Positions 1 to 8,910 are shown, counted from the stretch's first letter. The stretch is 64,000 nt of DNA from Hyphomonadaceae bacterium (GCA_022844345.1 JALHLU010000007.1:186001-250000); one strand, 5' to 3'. Translations and numbers: made by a program. Notes: a model not told the origin generated them from the letters alone.

Positions 1-1
1 T

Positions 2-523
2 CCTGCGTGGCTGAAGAAGCGGCCGATCATCTATATGGTGAGCCATATGGCGATCATGCCGCTGATCGATCTGTACGCGACGGCGTGTGACTGGCTGCCG
101 GCGGGCGTGGCGCTGCACGAGGATTTCGGGCTGACCCTGGGCGCCTTCCTGTTGCTGTCGCTGGTCAACGGGTCGGTGATCGAGATTGCGCGCAAGAGCT
201 GGGCGTCCGGAATGGAGCGCGAGGGAGTCGAGACGTATTCGAAGCTGTGGGGCTCGGGGCGCGCGGGCGTTGCCGTGATGGCGATCGTGCTTGTGGGCCT
301 GGCGCTGGCGGCGTTCGTCAATGTGAGGTCGGGGGCGAGCATCTGGTTCCTCGTCGTGCTGATGACGGTGACGATGTATGCGGCGTGGACCGCGATCGAT
401 TATGCCGGAACGCCGAGCGAGAAGACGGTGAAGCGCATGGAGACGGGGACGGCGCTGTTCGTGATTGCGAACTACGTGTTGCTGGGCGTTCTTCCTTTGT
501 TGGGTGCGCTGTGGCTGACGTGA
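2..523 (+). CDS. UbiA-like prenyltransferase family protein, C-terminal part (cut by window start)
   Basis: The frame is open from the first bases of the window, so the listed ATG at 35 is probably internal and this is the 3' part of a longer gene. The visible part is hydrophobic with about four membrane segments. It contains NGSVIEIARK followed by EGVETYSKLWG, a pattern I associate with the second conserved loop of UbiA-like membrane prenyltransferases, where polar residues bind the prenyl diphosphate. If so, the product attaches or handles an isoprenoid chain in the inner membrane. Its stop codon overlaps the GTG start of the next gene (GTGA), which makes it an early member of the coupled operon that follows. 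The family call rests on a fragment. The N-terminal Asp-rich motif lies outside the window. Confidence 0.6.
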   Translation, partial: PAWLKKRPIIYMVSHMAIMPLIDLYATACDWLPAGVALHEDFGLTLGAFLLLSLVNGSVIEIARKSWASGMEREGVETYSKLWGSGRAGVAVMAIVLVGLALAAFVNVRSGASIWFLVVLMTVTMYAAWTAIDYAGTPSEKTVKRMETGTALFVIANYVLLGVLPLLGALWLT

Positions 524-3500
524 GCGAGATTTCGCGCATTCTGTTTGGCGCCGATGCCGTTGTGCCCGAAGCGGGTGGCAAGGGCGCGGCGCTGGCGAAG
601 CTGGCGGCGACGTTTCCGGTGCCGGCGTTCTTCGTGATTTCGGCGGACGCGTTCGATGCTGGCGGCATGAAGGCGGCCGCGCGCGAAGAAGTTAAGCGGG
701 GGTTGCAGCGGTTGGGTGGGGCAGGTCCATTTGCGGTGCGTTCCTCAGGGCTGGAGGAAGATGGCGCGTCGAGCGCGCATGCGGGACAGTTTGCGACTGA
801 GCTGAATGTTGCTGCTGCAGATGTGGAAGCGGCGGCGCAACGGGTTTGGCAGTCGGGTTTTACGGACTCGCTGGCGGCGTATCGGCGCGCACATGGGCTG
901 TCGGGCGATGCGCAGCCGCCGGCTGTGATCGTGCAGGTGATGGTGGCGGCGCGCGCGGCGGGCGTGGCGTTCTCGGCTGATCCGGTTTCGGGCGATCGCA
1001 GTGTGGTGGTGATCAGCGCCATACGGGGGCTGGCGGACAAGCTGGTGGGCGGCGAGGAGGATGGCGACAGCTATCGGATCGCGGCGGATGGCGCGACGCT
1101 GGAGGCCGAGCTGGTGGATGGCGAGGCTGTGCTGAGCGAGGCCGAGCGCGCCGAGGTGGCCGCGATGGCGCGGCGGGCGGCGGCGTATTTCGGTTGTCCT
1201 CAGGATATCGAATGGGCAGTTGATGCGGGCGGGCTGAAGATGCTTCAGTCGCGGCCGATTACGACATTGGGGTCTTTCGCCGCTCATCCTGACTTTCGTC
1301 AGGATGAGCGGGGCGACACCGATGATGTGGTGATCTGGGACAACTCCAACATCGTCGAGAGTTATCCCGGTGTGACGTCGCCGCTGACATTCTCGTTTGC
1401 GCGGTATGTCTATGCGCATGTGTATCAGGCGTTCTCGCGGTTGATGGGCGTGCCGGGCGCGGATGTGGAGGAGCATCGCGCGGTGTTCGAGAACATGCTG
1501 GGGCGTGTGGATGGGCGGGTCTACTACAACCTGCTGAACTGGTATCGCGCGCTGGCGCTGTTTCCGGGATTCAAGGCGAACCGGAAATTCATGGAAGGAA
1601 TGATGGGCGTCTCCGAGGCGCTGCCGCAGGAGATGGCCGATCGCATTGCGCCGCCATCGACTAGCGGTTGGGAGCGGTTTGTCGACAATCTGAAGTTCGG
1701 GCGCGTTGGGCTGGGGCTGGTCTGGCACGAGATCAGGATCAAGGGGACGATTGCGAAGTTCTATGAGCGGCTGAACGCGGCGCTGGCGCGGCCGGATGCC
1801 GAGATTGACGGCATGGAAGCCACGGCGCTGGCGGCGGAGTATCGGCTGCTGGAGCGGCAGTTGCTGGCGCGATGGGATGCGCCGCTGGTGAATGATTTCC
1901 TCTGCATGATTGCGTTCGGGCTGGCGCAGAAGACGATGGAGAAGGCCGGGGGCGATGATGGCCGGTCATTCCTGTCGAACATGCTGATCGGACAGGGCGA
2001 CATTGTTTCGGCCGAGCCCGCGCGGATGATCCGCGAGATGGGGCTGATGGTGCGTGGCAAGGCTGAGCTGGTGGCGCGGCTGGCGAAGGCGGATGTCAGT
2101 GCGGTGGATGCGTTGCCTGAACTGCGGGCGGCGTTCGATCGTTACATCGCGAAGTTTGGTGATCGCTGTACACAGGAGCTGAAGCTGGAAAGCCGGACGC
2201 TGCATGAGGACCCGGCGCAGGTTCTGATGGCGATATCGGCTGCGGCGGCGACGCGGGGTGCGGAAGCGGCGAAGGAAGACGAGCGCGACCTGCGCGAGAT
2301 CATTCCGGAGTTTGGCAAGCGCGTGATGGCGCGCTGGGTGCTGGACTGGGCCAAGGCGCGGGTGCGGGATCGGGAGAATCTGCGGTTCGAGCGGACGCGG
2401 CTGTTCGGGCGTGTGCGGCGGATATTCCTGGCGCTGGGCGCGCGGCTGACCGAGGCGGGCGTTCTGAATGCGCCGCGCGATGTGTTCTGCCTGACGGTGG
2501 AGGAGTTGCTGGGCGCTGTGGAGGGCGCAGCGGTGACGGGCGATCTCAAAGCTCTCGTCCGCCTTCGGCAGGCGGAGTGGGGTGCGCAGTTGAAGCGGCC
2601 TGACCCGCCCGAGCGGTTCAGTGCACGCGGCGCGCATGTCGTGGGTGTGGCCGCGCTGTCCGTAGAGGCGCAGCGGCCGGGGGAGACGGGCGAGGTTCGC
2701 AAGGGGCTGGCTTGCTGCAAGGGCGTGGTGACGGCGAGAGTGCGGGTTATCGACGATCCGCGCGTCGAGGCGCTGGCGCCGGGGGAAATCCTGGTGGCGC
2801 GGCATACCGACCCGGGCTGGATTGCGGTGTTCGCCAATGCTGCGGGCGTAATCGCTGAGCGAGGCTCGCTATTGTCGCATTCGGCCATCGTGGCGCGTGA
2901 AATGGGCGTGCCGTGCGTCGTTTCCCTGAAGGGTGTGACCCAATGGCTACGTACCGGCGACGTGGTGCGGCTGGACGGCGGGGCCGGAACAGTCGAAAGG
3001 ATCGGCGGGGGGACAGCGCAGGGACAGCTGCACACGATGTCTGAACAAACCGGAGCCAACACCGATATCGCGAGCCGCGCGAGTTTCGACATCATACGCT
3101 ATGCGCAGGCATGGGAGGATGCAGACATTCTAGCGGCGGCGCTGCGCGTGAAGCCGTCGGATATCGTGGTGTCGATCGCGTCGGCAGGCGACAATGCGTT
3201 GGCGCTGCTGGCCGAGGGAGCGGAACGGGTGATCGCGGTCGATCTCAACCCGACGCAGCTGGCGTGCGTGCGCCTGCGCATGGCGATGTATCGCACGCAT
3301 TCGCATCACGACTTTCTTGAGCTGATGGGTTCGCGGCCATCGGGGCGAAGGCGGCACCTGCTGGAGCTGGCGGCGGCGAAGCTTTCGGATGAGGACCAGG
3401 CGTTCTGGGCGGCGCGCAAGGAAGAGATTGGGCGCTATGGCGTTGGCGGCGTCGGCAAGTTCGAGCGTTACTTCCGGACATTCCGCGAATGGGTTATCCC

Positions 3501-4149
3501 GTTCATCCACACGAAGGAAGTGATCGATCTGCTGTTGACCCCGCGCGAGCCGGACCAGCGCGCCGCCTTTTATGACAAGCGCTGGAACAATTGGGGCTGG
3601 CGCCAGATGGTGAAGGTGTTCTTCTCGCGCTTTGTGATGGGAAGGCTGGGACGCGACCCGGCATTCTTCGATCATGTGGAAGGCGGACCAGCTGCGCAGG
3701 TGGCGCGCCTGACGCGCAAGGCGCTGGTGGACCAGGACCCGTCAGAGAACCCGTATCTCCACTGGATCCTCAAGGGGATGCATGGAGAAGCGTTGCCGCG
3801 CGCGCTGGAGGCGGAGCGGTTCGAGACGATACGCGATCGGCTGGACAGGTTTGAGGTGCGGCTCTGCACGGTGGAGACCCTGGCGAGCGAGGGCGTGAAG
3901 GCGGATGCGTTCAACCTGTCGGACATCTTCGAGTACATGTCGCCCGAGGCGCATGAGGCTGCGTACGCGACAATCCTGGCGGCGAGCAATCCGGGAGCGC
4001 GCATCGCTTACTGGAACATGATGGCGCCCCGGCGTGTGCCGGCGAGCCTTGCGGCGCGCGTGAAGACGAACAGCGAGCTTGAGGCGAAGCTGAAGCCGCT
4101 GGACAAGGCGTTCTTCTATTCCGACTTCGTCATCGAGGAAGTTGTTTGA
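520..4149 (+). CDS. Rifampin-phosphotransferase-like dikinase fused to BtaA-like DUF3419 domain
   Basis: The GTG start at 520 overlaps the upstream stop, and the track's longer N-terminus is a shadow. The product is 1209 aa. Residues 1-250 form a PEP-synthase-type ATP-grasp domain (FAVRSSGLEEDG, then MLQSRPITTL). Residues 750-835 form the swivelling phosphohistidine domain (GSLLSHSAIVARE, His about 787). There is no PEP/pyruvate TIM barrel, so the layout matches rifampin phosphotransferases rather than true PEP synthase, which suggests ATP-driven phosphorylation of an alcohol. Residues 840-1209 are DUF3419/BtaA-like: DIIRYAQAWEDADIL, then the AdoMet-site region SIASAGDNALALL and AVDLNPTQLACVRLR. 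BtaA transfers the 3-amino-3-carboxypropyl group of AdoMet in betaine-lipid synthesis. No stop separates the halves, but an ATG at 3037 could start the second half separately. A 30-bp palindrome adds ten codons near residue 255. Confidence 0.8.
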   Translation: MSEISRILFGADAVVPEAGGKGAALAKLAATFPVPAFFVISADAFDAGGMKAAAREEVKRGLQRLGGAGPFAVRSSGLEEDGASSAHAGQFATELNVAAADVEAAAQRVWQSGFTDSLAAYRRAHGLSGDAQPPAVIVQVMVAARAAGVAFSADPVSGDRSVVVISAIRGLADKLVGGEEDGDSYRIAADGATLEAELVDGEAVLSEAERAEVAAMARRAAAYFGCPQDIEWAVDAGGLKMLQSRPITTLGSFAAHPDFRQDERGDTDDVVIWDNSNIVESYPGVTSPLTFSFARYVYAHVYQAFSRLMGVPGADVEEHRAVFENMLGRVDGRVYYNLLNWYRALALFPGFKANRKFMEGMMGVSEALPQEMADRIAPPSTSGWERFVDNLKFGRVGLGLVWHEIRIKGTIAKFYERLNAALARPDAEIDGMEATALAAEYRLLERQLLARWDAPLVNDFLCMIAFGLAQKTMEKAGGDDGRSFLSNMLIGQGDIVSAEPARMIREMGLMVRGKAELVARLAKADVSAVDALPELRAAFDRYIAKFGDRCTQELKLESRTLHEDPAQVLMAISAAAATRGAEAAKEDERDLREIIPEFGKRVMARWVLDWAKARVRDRENLRFERTRLFGRVRRIFLALGARLTEAGVLNAPRDVFCLTVEELLGAVEGAAVTGDLKALVRLRQAEWGAQLKRPDPPERFSARGAHVVGVAALSVEAQRPGETGEVRKGLACCKGVVTARVRVIDDPRVEALAPGEILVARHTDPGWIAVFANAAGVIAERGSLLSHSAIVAREMGVPCVVSLKGVTQWLRTGDVVRLDGGAGTVERIGGGTAQGQLHTMSEQTGANTDIASRASFDIIRYAQAWEDADILAAALRVKPSDIVVSIASAGDNALALLAEGAERVIAVDLNPTQLACVRLRMAMYRTHSHHDFLELMGSRPSGRRRHLLELAAAKLSDEDQAFWAARKEEIGRYGVGGVGKFERYFRTFREWVIPFIHTKEVIDLLLTPREPDQRAAFYDKRWNNWGWRQMVKVFFSRFVMGRLGRDPAFFDHVEGGPAAQVARLTRKALVDQDPSENPYLHWILKGMHGEALPRALEAERFETIRDRLDRFEVRLCTVETLASEGVKADAFNLSDIFEYMSPEAHEAAYATILAASNPGARIAYWNMMAPRRVPASLAARVKTNSELEAKLKPLDKAFFYSDFVIEEVV
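1281..1310. repeat. Perfect 30-bp palindrome inserted in frame inside a CDS
   Basis: A 13-bp arm (CGCTCATCCTGAC) and its exact reverse complement flank a TTTC loop. The length of 30 nt keeps the frame of the phosphotransferase gene and adds residues around AHPDFRQDERG in the linker just after the ATP-grasp domain. The same arm appears in the fabD-fabG spacer at 35452-35579, so this is a dispersed repeat rather than a local coincidence. Confidence 0.85.
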
Positions 4150-5495
4150 GCCAGGACCTCGCGATCAGCCTTGCCAAGATCGCGGGGTCGGTCGCCCTGC
4201 TCGCCATAGTGCTGTGGGGTGTGTCGCGCCTGGCTAAGATGATGCGCATGGACGCCGAGCTTAGCCGCAAGCTGATCCACATCAGCCTTGGCGTCTACTG
4301 CCTGACTTTCCCGTTGGTGTTCGAAGAGGCGTGGGAGGTGGGCGCGACGTGCGCGCTGGCGCTCGTTGTGTTTCTGGCCGCCCGCGGCGTAGCGGCCAAG
4401 AGCCTGGGCGGGGGGCTGCATGCTGTCGAGCGCAAGTCGTATGGCGAGCTCCTGTTTGCGGTTTCAGTGGCGCTGCTGTTCTGGCTGAAGGACGGGCATT
4501 TCGTTTCGATCTCGATGCACGAGAAGGCGCCGCCGGGGCCGGTGTTGTACGTGTTGCCGATCCTGATCCTGACGCTGTGCGATGCGGCTAGTGCGCTGGT
4601 GGGATCGCGCTATGGGCGGCGGAAGTTCCAGATCGAGGAAGGCTCAAAGAGTATCGAGGGTGTGGTCGTCTTTGCTGTGACGGCGTGGTTGCTGTCGCTG
4701 ATCGCGATCCTGCTGATGACGGATATCGGTCGCGGGGAAGCCGTGCTGCTGGCCTTCATTACGGCGGTGTTCGGCGCGCTGCTGGAGGGGGCGAGCTGGC
4801 GGGGGCTGGACAATCTGTTCATTCCGCTAGGGCTCTACTTCCTGATGTCGAACCTGCTCTATCTGGGTGTGCTGGGGCTGGCGACGATTGCGGGGTTCTT
4901 CTTTCTGGCCTTGCTGGCGCTGCTCTGGGTGTCGCGCGAGCGGCCGGGCGAGGAGCGGCATTTTCTTGCGGCGGGCGCGACGCTGTTCTTCTGCATCGCG
5001 ATCTTCGCCGAGCCCACCAGCATCATCACGCCGGGGATTGCGGTGGCGACCTACGTGGCGGCGGCGGCGGTGCGCAATGGCAGCCGGCCGGCCTTTGATG
5101 CGCTGAACCTGCTGATCGTGATCCTGGCGGTGGCGATGCTGTTCTTCGTGGTGAGTCATGTGATGCGAATGGACACGATCTTTGCGTTCAACCTCTCGTT
5201 CGCGGCGTTGGCGGCGGGGATATCGGCGCGTTTTGCGCAGAAGGCCTGGCGCGTGGTTCTGGTGGTGCTGATCGCCTGGGCGGGGATGTCGGTGCGGACA
5301 TACTGGTCCGAGGCGCAGAGCGAGCCGGCCCTGGTCTTCACGTTGGCAGGGCTTGGCGGCATCATCGCTGTTGCCGGCGCGGGCTGGCTGATCCGCCATC
5401 GCGATCACGACAGGCCGTGGATGATGCTGGGCGCTTTGAGCATGGTGATCGGGCTGGCTTTCATTCCGCTCTCTATCCCGCTGATGCTGTCATGA
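4146..5495 (+). CDS. Phytol/dolichol-kinase-like polytopic membrane protein
   Basis: The 449-aa product starts at a TTG that overlaps the previous stop (TTGTTTGA context). It has many hydrophobic segments throughout. The N-terminal half carries ELSRKLIHISLG and then LCDAASALVGSRYGRRKF with GSKSIEGVVVF, which match the lipid-binding and CTP/nucleotide-binding signatures of the VTE5/SEC59 phytol and dolichol kinase family. The expected reaction is CTP-dependent phosphorylation of a polyprenol or similar lipid alcohol in the inner membrane. The C-terminal half, from about residue 230, is a further run of membrane helices that I do not recognise and that makes the protein about twice the usual length. 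The next gene overlaps it by ATGA. Confidence 0.75.
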   Translation: MSQDLAISLAKIAGSVALLAIVLWGVSRLAKMMRMDAELSRKLIHISLGVYCLTFPLVFEEAWEVGATCALALVVFLAARGVAAKSLGGGLHAVERKSYGELLFAVSVALLFWLKDGHFVSISMHEKAPPGPVLYVLPILILTLCDAASALVGSRYGRRKFQIEEGSKSIEGVVVFAVTAWLLSLIAILLMTDIGRGEAVLLAFITAVFGALLEGASWRGLDNLFIPLGLYFLMSNLLYLGVLGLATIAGFFFLALLALLWVSRERPGEERHFLAAGATLFFCIAIFAEPTSIITPGIAVATYVAAAAVRNGSRPAFDALNLLIVILAVAMLFFVVSHVMRMDTIFAFNLSFAALAAGISARFAQKAWRVVLVVLIAWAGMSVRTYWSEAQSEPALVFTLAGLGGIIAVAGAGWLIRHRDHDRPWMMLGALSMVIGLAFIPLSIPLMLS

Positions 5496-6331
5496 GCGCG
5501 GCAGAGATCGTCACGAGCGACGGTGCGAGCCTTGCAATCTATCGCGAGGCGCCGTCGCTGGACGGGCCGCGGACGGCGGCGATTGGACAGTTTCAGTGCG
5601 ACAGTGCGGACGCAGGTGCTGCGTTGATCAGGGCGGTGCTGGTGCAGCTCAAGGCCGACGGGTTTGGCGCCGTGCTGGGGCCGATGGACGGCAATACCTG
5701 GGGCAAGCACAGGCTGGTGGTGGAGAGTGATGGCCGGCCGGCCTTCCTGATGGAGCCGAGCAATCCAACCCACCATGTCGCGGCGTTTGAGGCGTCAGGA
5801 CTGGCGATCGTGTCGCGCTATGTTTCCGCCGTACGGCCAGCGGACATTCCGGCGAGTGGATCGGCAGCGCCGGCGGGATTGCGCCTGCGCTTGTTTGATG
5901 CTGCGCGGGCCGAAGCGGAGCTGACACGAATTCACGCGTTGTCGCTCAAAGCGTTTGCGACCAATCACTTCTATCAGCCGATCGCGTTGGAGGACTTCCT
6001 TGCGAGCTATCGGCCCGTTCTGGGCGCGATTGATCCGGAGCTTGTGCTGCTGGCGGACGATGATGCCGGGAATCTGGCAGCGTTTCTGTTCGCCCTGCCC
6101 AACTATGTGGAGGGAGCAAAGCCTACGTCGGTGATCCTCAAGACGTACGCGTCGCGCGTGAAGGGCGCGGGCTCGATGCTGGCGAACGAATTCCATGCGC
6201 GAGCGAAGGCCCGGGGTTTCAGCGATGTGATCCATGCGCTGATGCATGAGAGCAATCTGTCGGCGCTGCATTCTGACAAGACGGGCGGCAAGGTGTTTCG
6301 GCGGTATGCGCTGTGGGGCGGGCGGCTTTGA
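5492..6331 (+). CDS. GNAT-like N-acyltransferase fold protein
   Basis: ATG at 5492 overlaps the upstream TGA. The track start at 5417 is inside the previous gene. The product is 279 aa and soluble. Its N-terminal half (GQFQCDSADAGAALI, FGAVLGPMDGNTWGKHRLV) and C-terminal half (LFALPNYVEGAKPTSVILKTYA, then MLANEFHARAKARGFSDVIHALMHESN) resemble double-GNAT proteins in which the second half binds acyl-CoA. A specific substrate cannot be read from the sequence. Its position between a lipid-alcohol kinase and an acyl-CoA-synthetase-like ligase suggests that it acylates an intermediate of the same pathway. That role is inferred from context. Confidence 0.65.
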   Translation: MSAAEIVTSDGASLAIYREAPSLDGPRTAAIGQFQCDSADAGAALIRAVLVQLKADGFGAVLGPMDGNTWGKHRLVVESDGRPAFLMEPSNPTHHVAAFEASGLAIVSRYVSAVRPADIPASGSAAPAGLRLRLFDAARAEAELTRIHALSLKAFATNHFYQPIALEDFLASYRPVLGAIDPELVLLADDDAGNLAAFLFALPNYVEGAKPTSVILKTYASRVKGAGSMLANEFHARAKARGFSDVIHALMHESNLSALHSDKTGGKVFRRYALWGGRL

Positions 6332-7743
6332 ATCTTGTTGGGGCCTTCCTTGCGCAGGTGAGCACGCGGCCGGATGCGGCGGCGATCATCGCGCCGGATG
6401 GCGAGGTGGTGACTTATCGCGAACTGGCGCAGGCCTCGAACACACGGGCGCGGGCCTGGGCTCGCGCGGGGATTGGCGCAGGCGATGTGGTGCTTGTCGC
6501 GCGCGGGGTTTCGGTGGAGCTGTATGAGACGCTGCTGGCCGTGTTCAGGCTTGGTGCGGTGGCGATGTTTCCTGAGCCTGCGGCGGGGTTGAAGGGGCTG
6601 CTGCTTGGCGTTGAGGCGGCGAAGCCGAAGGCGGTGGCGACGGCTGGGGTGGGGCATCTGATCCGGCTGGGCTTTCGGGAACTGCGGGCGCTGAAGAGCT
6701 TGCCTGAACCGGGGGATGACGACGTCGGCGACGAGATGCTGGCCCACCTGCCCGACACTGCGCCTGCCCTGATCACGTTTACCTCGGGCTCGACGGGGCG
6801 GCCGAAGGGTATTGTGCGCTCGGCGGCGTTTCTGATGCTGCAGCATGAGTTGCTGGAGCATGTGCGGCGTACGAAGCCGGGTGATGTCGATCTGATCTCG
6901 CTGCCGGTATTCATCCTGTCGAACCTTGCTGCGGGGGCTGCGAGCGTGATCCCGGCGGGGAGACTGACGCGGCCGGCCAAGCTGGATGGGGCGCGGCTGC
7001 GGCGGCAGATGGCAACGCATCGGGTCAACCGCATCGTGGCTCCGCCGGCGGTAGTGGCGCGGATTGTCGAGGGCGCAGAGGCGATGCCGAAGCTGGAGGC
7101 GATCTTCACGGGCGGCGGGCCGGTGTTTCCGAACCTGCTGCGCGCAGCAGCCAAGGCTGCGCCGGGTGCGACTATGCATGCGGTCTACGGCTCAACGGAG
7201 GCCGAGCCGATTGCGCATGTGCGGATGGACCAGATCGGGGATGCCGACTGGGAGGCGATGGCGACAGGCGGCGGGTTGCTAGCGGGCAAGCCGATACCTG
7301 AGATCAGCGTCGAGCTGCGCGACCATGAAGTGTTCGTGGCCGGGCCGCATGTGAATGGCGGCTATCTCGATGCGGTCGATGATGTTTCGACCAAGTCGCT
7401 GCGTGATGGCGTGCTGTGGCACCGCACGGGGGATGCGGCGCGGGTCGATGAACAAGGGCGGCTTTGGCTGCTGGGGCGGCGCGAGGCGGCTAGCGGTGGG
7501 CTGTTCCCGTTTGCGGTGGAGACGGCGGCGTTGAGCTGGCCGGGTGTGAAGCGCGCGGCGTTGCTGGCGGGAGCGCCGCGGGCGAAGCTGGCGGTGGAGG
7601 GCGATGGGCTGGATGCCGCCGAGATGCAGCGGCGGGCGGCGGCGATGGGCGCGATTGATGCGGTGATCGTGAAGGAGGTACCGCTCGACAAACGGCATAA
7701 CTCGAAGATCGACTATGGGCGGTTGCGAAAGCTGCTTGCATGA
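6328..7743 (+). CDS. AMP-dependent synthetase/ligase (acyl-CoA synthetase family)
   Basis: The 471-aa ANL-superfamily adenylating enzyme shows the P-loop LITFTSGSTGRPKG (about residue 152), the VYGSTEAEP motif (about residue 290) and the TGDAARVDEQGRLW adenylate/hinge motif. The C-terminus ends with a conserved-looking lysine region (VPLDKRHNSKIDYGRLRKLL), expected to carry the catalytic lysine. It would activate a carboxylic acid as acyl-AMP, then transfer it to CoA, ACP or an amine. I chose the TTG at 6328, which overlaps the upstream stop as TTGA in the style of this operon. The GTG at 6313 is the alternative. It is about 50-80 aa shorter than many fatty-acyl-CoA synthetases. Confidence 0.8.
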   Translation: MNLVGAFLAQVSTRPDAAAIIAPDGEVVTYRELAQASNTRARAWARAGIGAGDVVLVARGVSVELYETLLAVFRLGAVAMFPEPAAGLKGLLLGVEAAKPKAVATAGVGHLIRLGFRELRALKSLPEPGDDDVGDEMLAHLPDTAPALITFTSGSTGRPKGIVRSAAFLMLQHELLEHVRRTKPGDVDLISLPVFILSNLAAGAASVIPAGRLTRPAKLDGARLRRQMATHRVNRIVAPPAVVARIVEGAEAMPKLEAIFTGGGPVFPNLLRAAAKAAPGATMHAVYGSTEAEPIAHVRMDQIGDADWEAMATGGGLLAGKPIPEISVELRDHEVFVAGPHVNGGYLDAVDDVSTKSLRDGVLWHRTGDAARVDEQGRLWLLGRREAASGGLFPFAVETAALSWPGVKRAALLAGAPRAKLAVEGDGLDAAEMQRRAAAMGAIDAVIVKEVPLDKRHNSKIDYGRLRKLLA

Positions 7744-8099
7744 GCGCCGCTGGCCGCACGCGTGTTGTCCTCGCCTGGGGCTTTGTATTCGGGGCGGTGA
7801 GCCATGTGGCGTGGACGCTGGTGAATGGCGACCTCTGGTATTACGGGCCGGCGCCGAGTTGGGCGCCGTGGTTCTGGTACGGGATTTGTCTAGTGGACCT
7901 GGTAGTCTTCTGGTTGCTGCTGAAGCGGCCGCGTGCGGGGATCGCGCTGGCGGTGGCGACGATGGTGACGACGCTGATCGTGAACTGGACCCAGTTCCCG
8001 ACGTTTGAGTACACGTTCAACTGGGTGCTGATCGGGCTGACGCTGTTTGGGGTGATCGTGTTTGCCGTGGCGCCGTGGCTTTGGCGGGCGTCGCCGTGA
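7740..8099 (+). CDS. Small four-helix membrane protein, unknown function
   Basis: The 119-aa product begins at an ATG overlapping the ligase stop (ATGA), so it is translationally coupled and is the last gene of the operon. It has about four hydrophobic helices and an aromatic-rich loop between the first two (NGDLWYYGPAPSWAPWFWYG). I do not recognise a family. Its coupling to the lipid-type enzymes upstream suggests an accessory or transport role at the inner membrane, but nothing in the sequence shows one. The next gene converges from the other strand only four bases away. Confidence 0.7.
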   Translation: MSAAGRTRVVLAWGFVFGAVSHVAWTLVNGDLWYYGPAPSWAPWFWYGICLVDLVVFWLLLKRPRAGIALAVATMVTTLIVNWTQFPTFEYTFNWVLIGLTLFGVIVFAVAPWLWRASP

Positions 8100-8103
8100 C
8101 GGC

Positions 8104-8910
8104 TCAACCCGCCGTCTTCAACACGTACCGGCGGTTGAGCGGCTGTACGGGGCGGGCGTTGTGGGGGAACAGCGCCGCGAAGGCCGCAAGCTGGCTCGGC
8201 GAGGCGGTGACGGGTGTCGACATGACGGTCCAGTGCACGGTTTCGGAGCATGGCGGGGTCGTCAGGGAGCCTTCATAGCGGAAGGCTGATCCGCTTGCCG
8301 GCATGAAAGCAGCGGCATCGATGTTGAAGGCGACGGCGGCCTTGCCTTCGCGGCCCGGCGCGGTCGCCCAAATGGCGTCGAGGTTGGGGTTGGGCGAGCC
8401 TTCGAGGAACATCACGCCAATCACGGCGAGGTCGCCCTCGCTGGAGGCGTGGACAAAGTGGGCTTCGAGCGGGAACTGCTTGCCGTTGATCGTGTGTTCG
8501 GACGGATGGTGGAAGTGGAACTGCTTGAGGACGTAGTCCCTGCCGTCGAGCTTGACGCTGCCAGCTTCGGGGACGTCGACCTGGATGGTGTGGCCGTTGT
8601 TGATAACCATAGCGCCATGCGTGGGGATCCAGTGCGCGGCAGGCGCGGGAATGCTGGCGGACATGGCTCCGGAAAGATCGATGGGCGATTGCTGGCGGCC
8701 GGTGGCGCAGGCGGCATTGCCGGCCGAGAGTTCGCCCCAGTGTTCGGGACCGCCCTCGCCGCCATAGGTCCAGTGGGCGGGGTGGTTTGAGGTGGGGTCG
8801 CCGGGAGCGGGAGAGGCGTGGGAGTCTTTGGGCGGATCGACGAACGCGGCGGTCAGCGTGGCCATAGCCAGCGCGCTGAGCAGCAGGGATGCGCGGATCG
8901 ATACCGTCAT
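8104..8910 (-). CDS. Alpha-class carbonic anhydrase, periplasmic
   Basis: The 268-aa product has an N-terminal signal peptide (LLLSALAMATLTAAF), then HWTYGGEGGPEHWGEL, the QSPIDL signature, KQFHFHHPSEH and LEAHFVHAS, and LTTPPCSETVHW. The histidines of HFHHPSEH and EAHFVH are the expected three zinc ligands. The enzyme interconverts CO2 and bicarbonate in the periplasm. The length is usual for bacterial alpha-class enzymes with a leader. It faces the helicase gene across about 100 bp, so the two have divergent promoters. No partner gene for bicarbonate transport is adjacent. Confidence 0.93.
   Translation of the reverse strand: MTVSIRASLLLSALAMATLTAAFVDPPKDSHASPAPGDPTSNHPAHWTYGGEGGPEHWGELSAGNAACATGRQQSPIDLSGAMSASIPAPAAHWIPTHGAMVINNGHTIQVDVPEAGSVKLDGRDYVLKQFHFHHPSEHTINGKQFPLEAHFVHASSEGDLAVIGVMFLEGSPNPNLDAIWATAPGREGKAAVAFNIDAAAFMPASGSAFRYEGSLTTPPCSETVHWTVMSTPVTASPSQLAAFAALFPHNARPVQPLNRRYVLKTAG

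Noticed and set aside
745-1728. 327-aa minus-strand ORF
   Set aside because: It lies wholly antisense to the dikinase gene, is Arg/His-rich as GC-driven shadow frames are, and has no recognisable motif.
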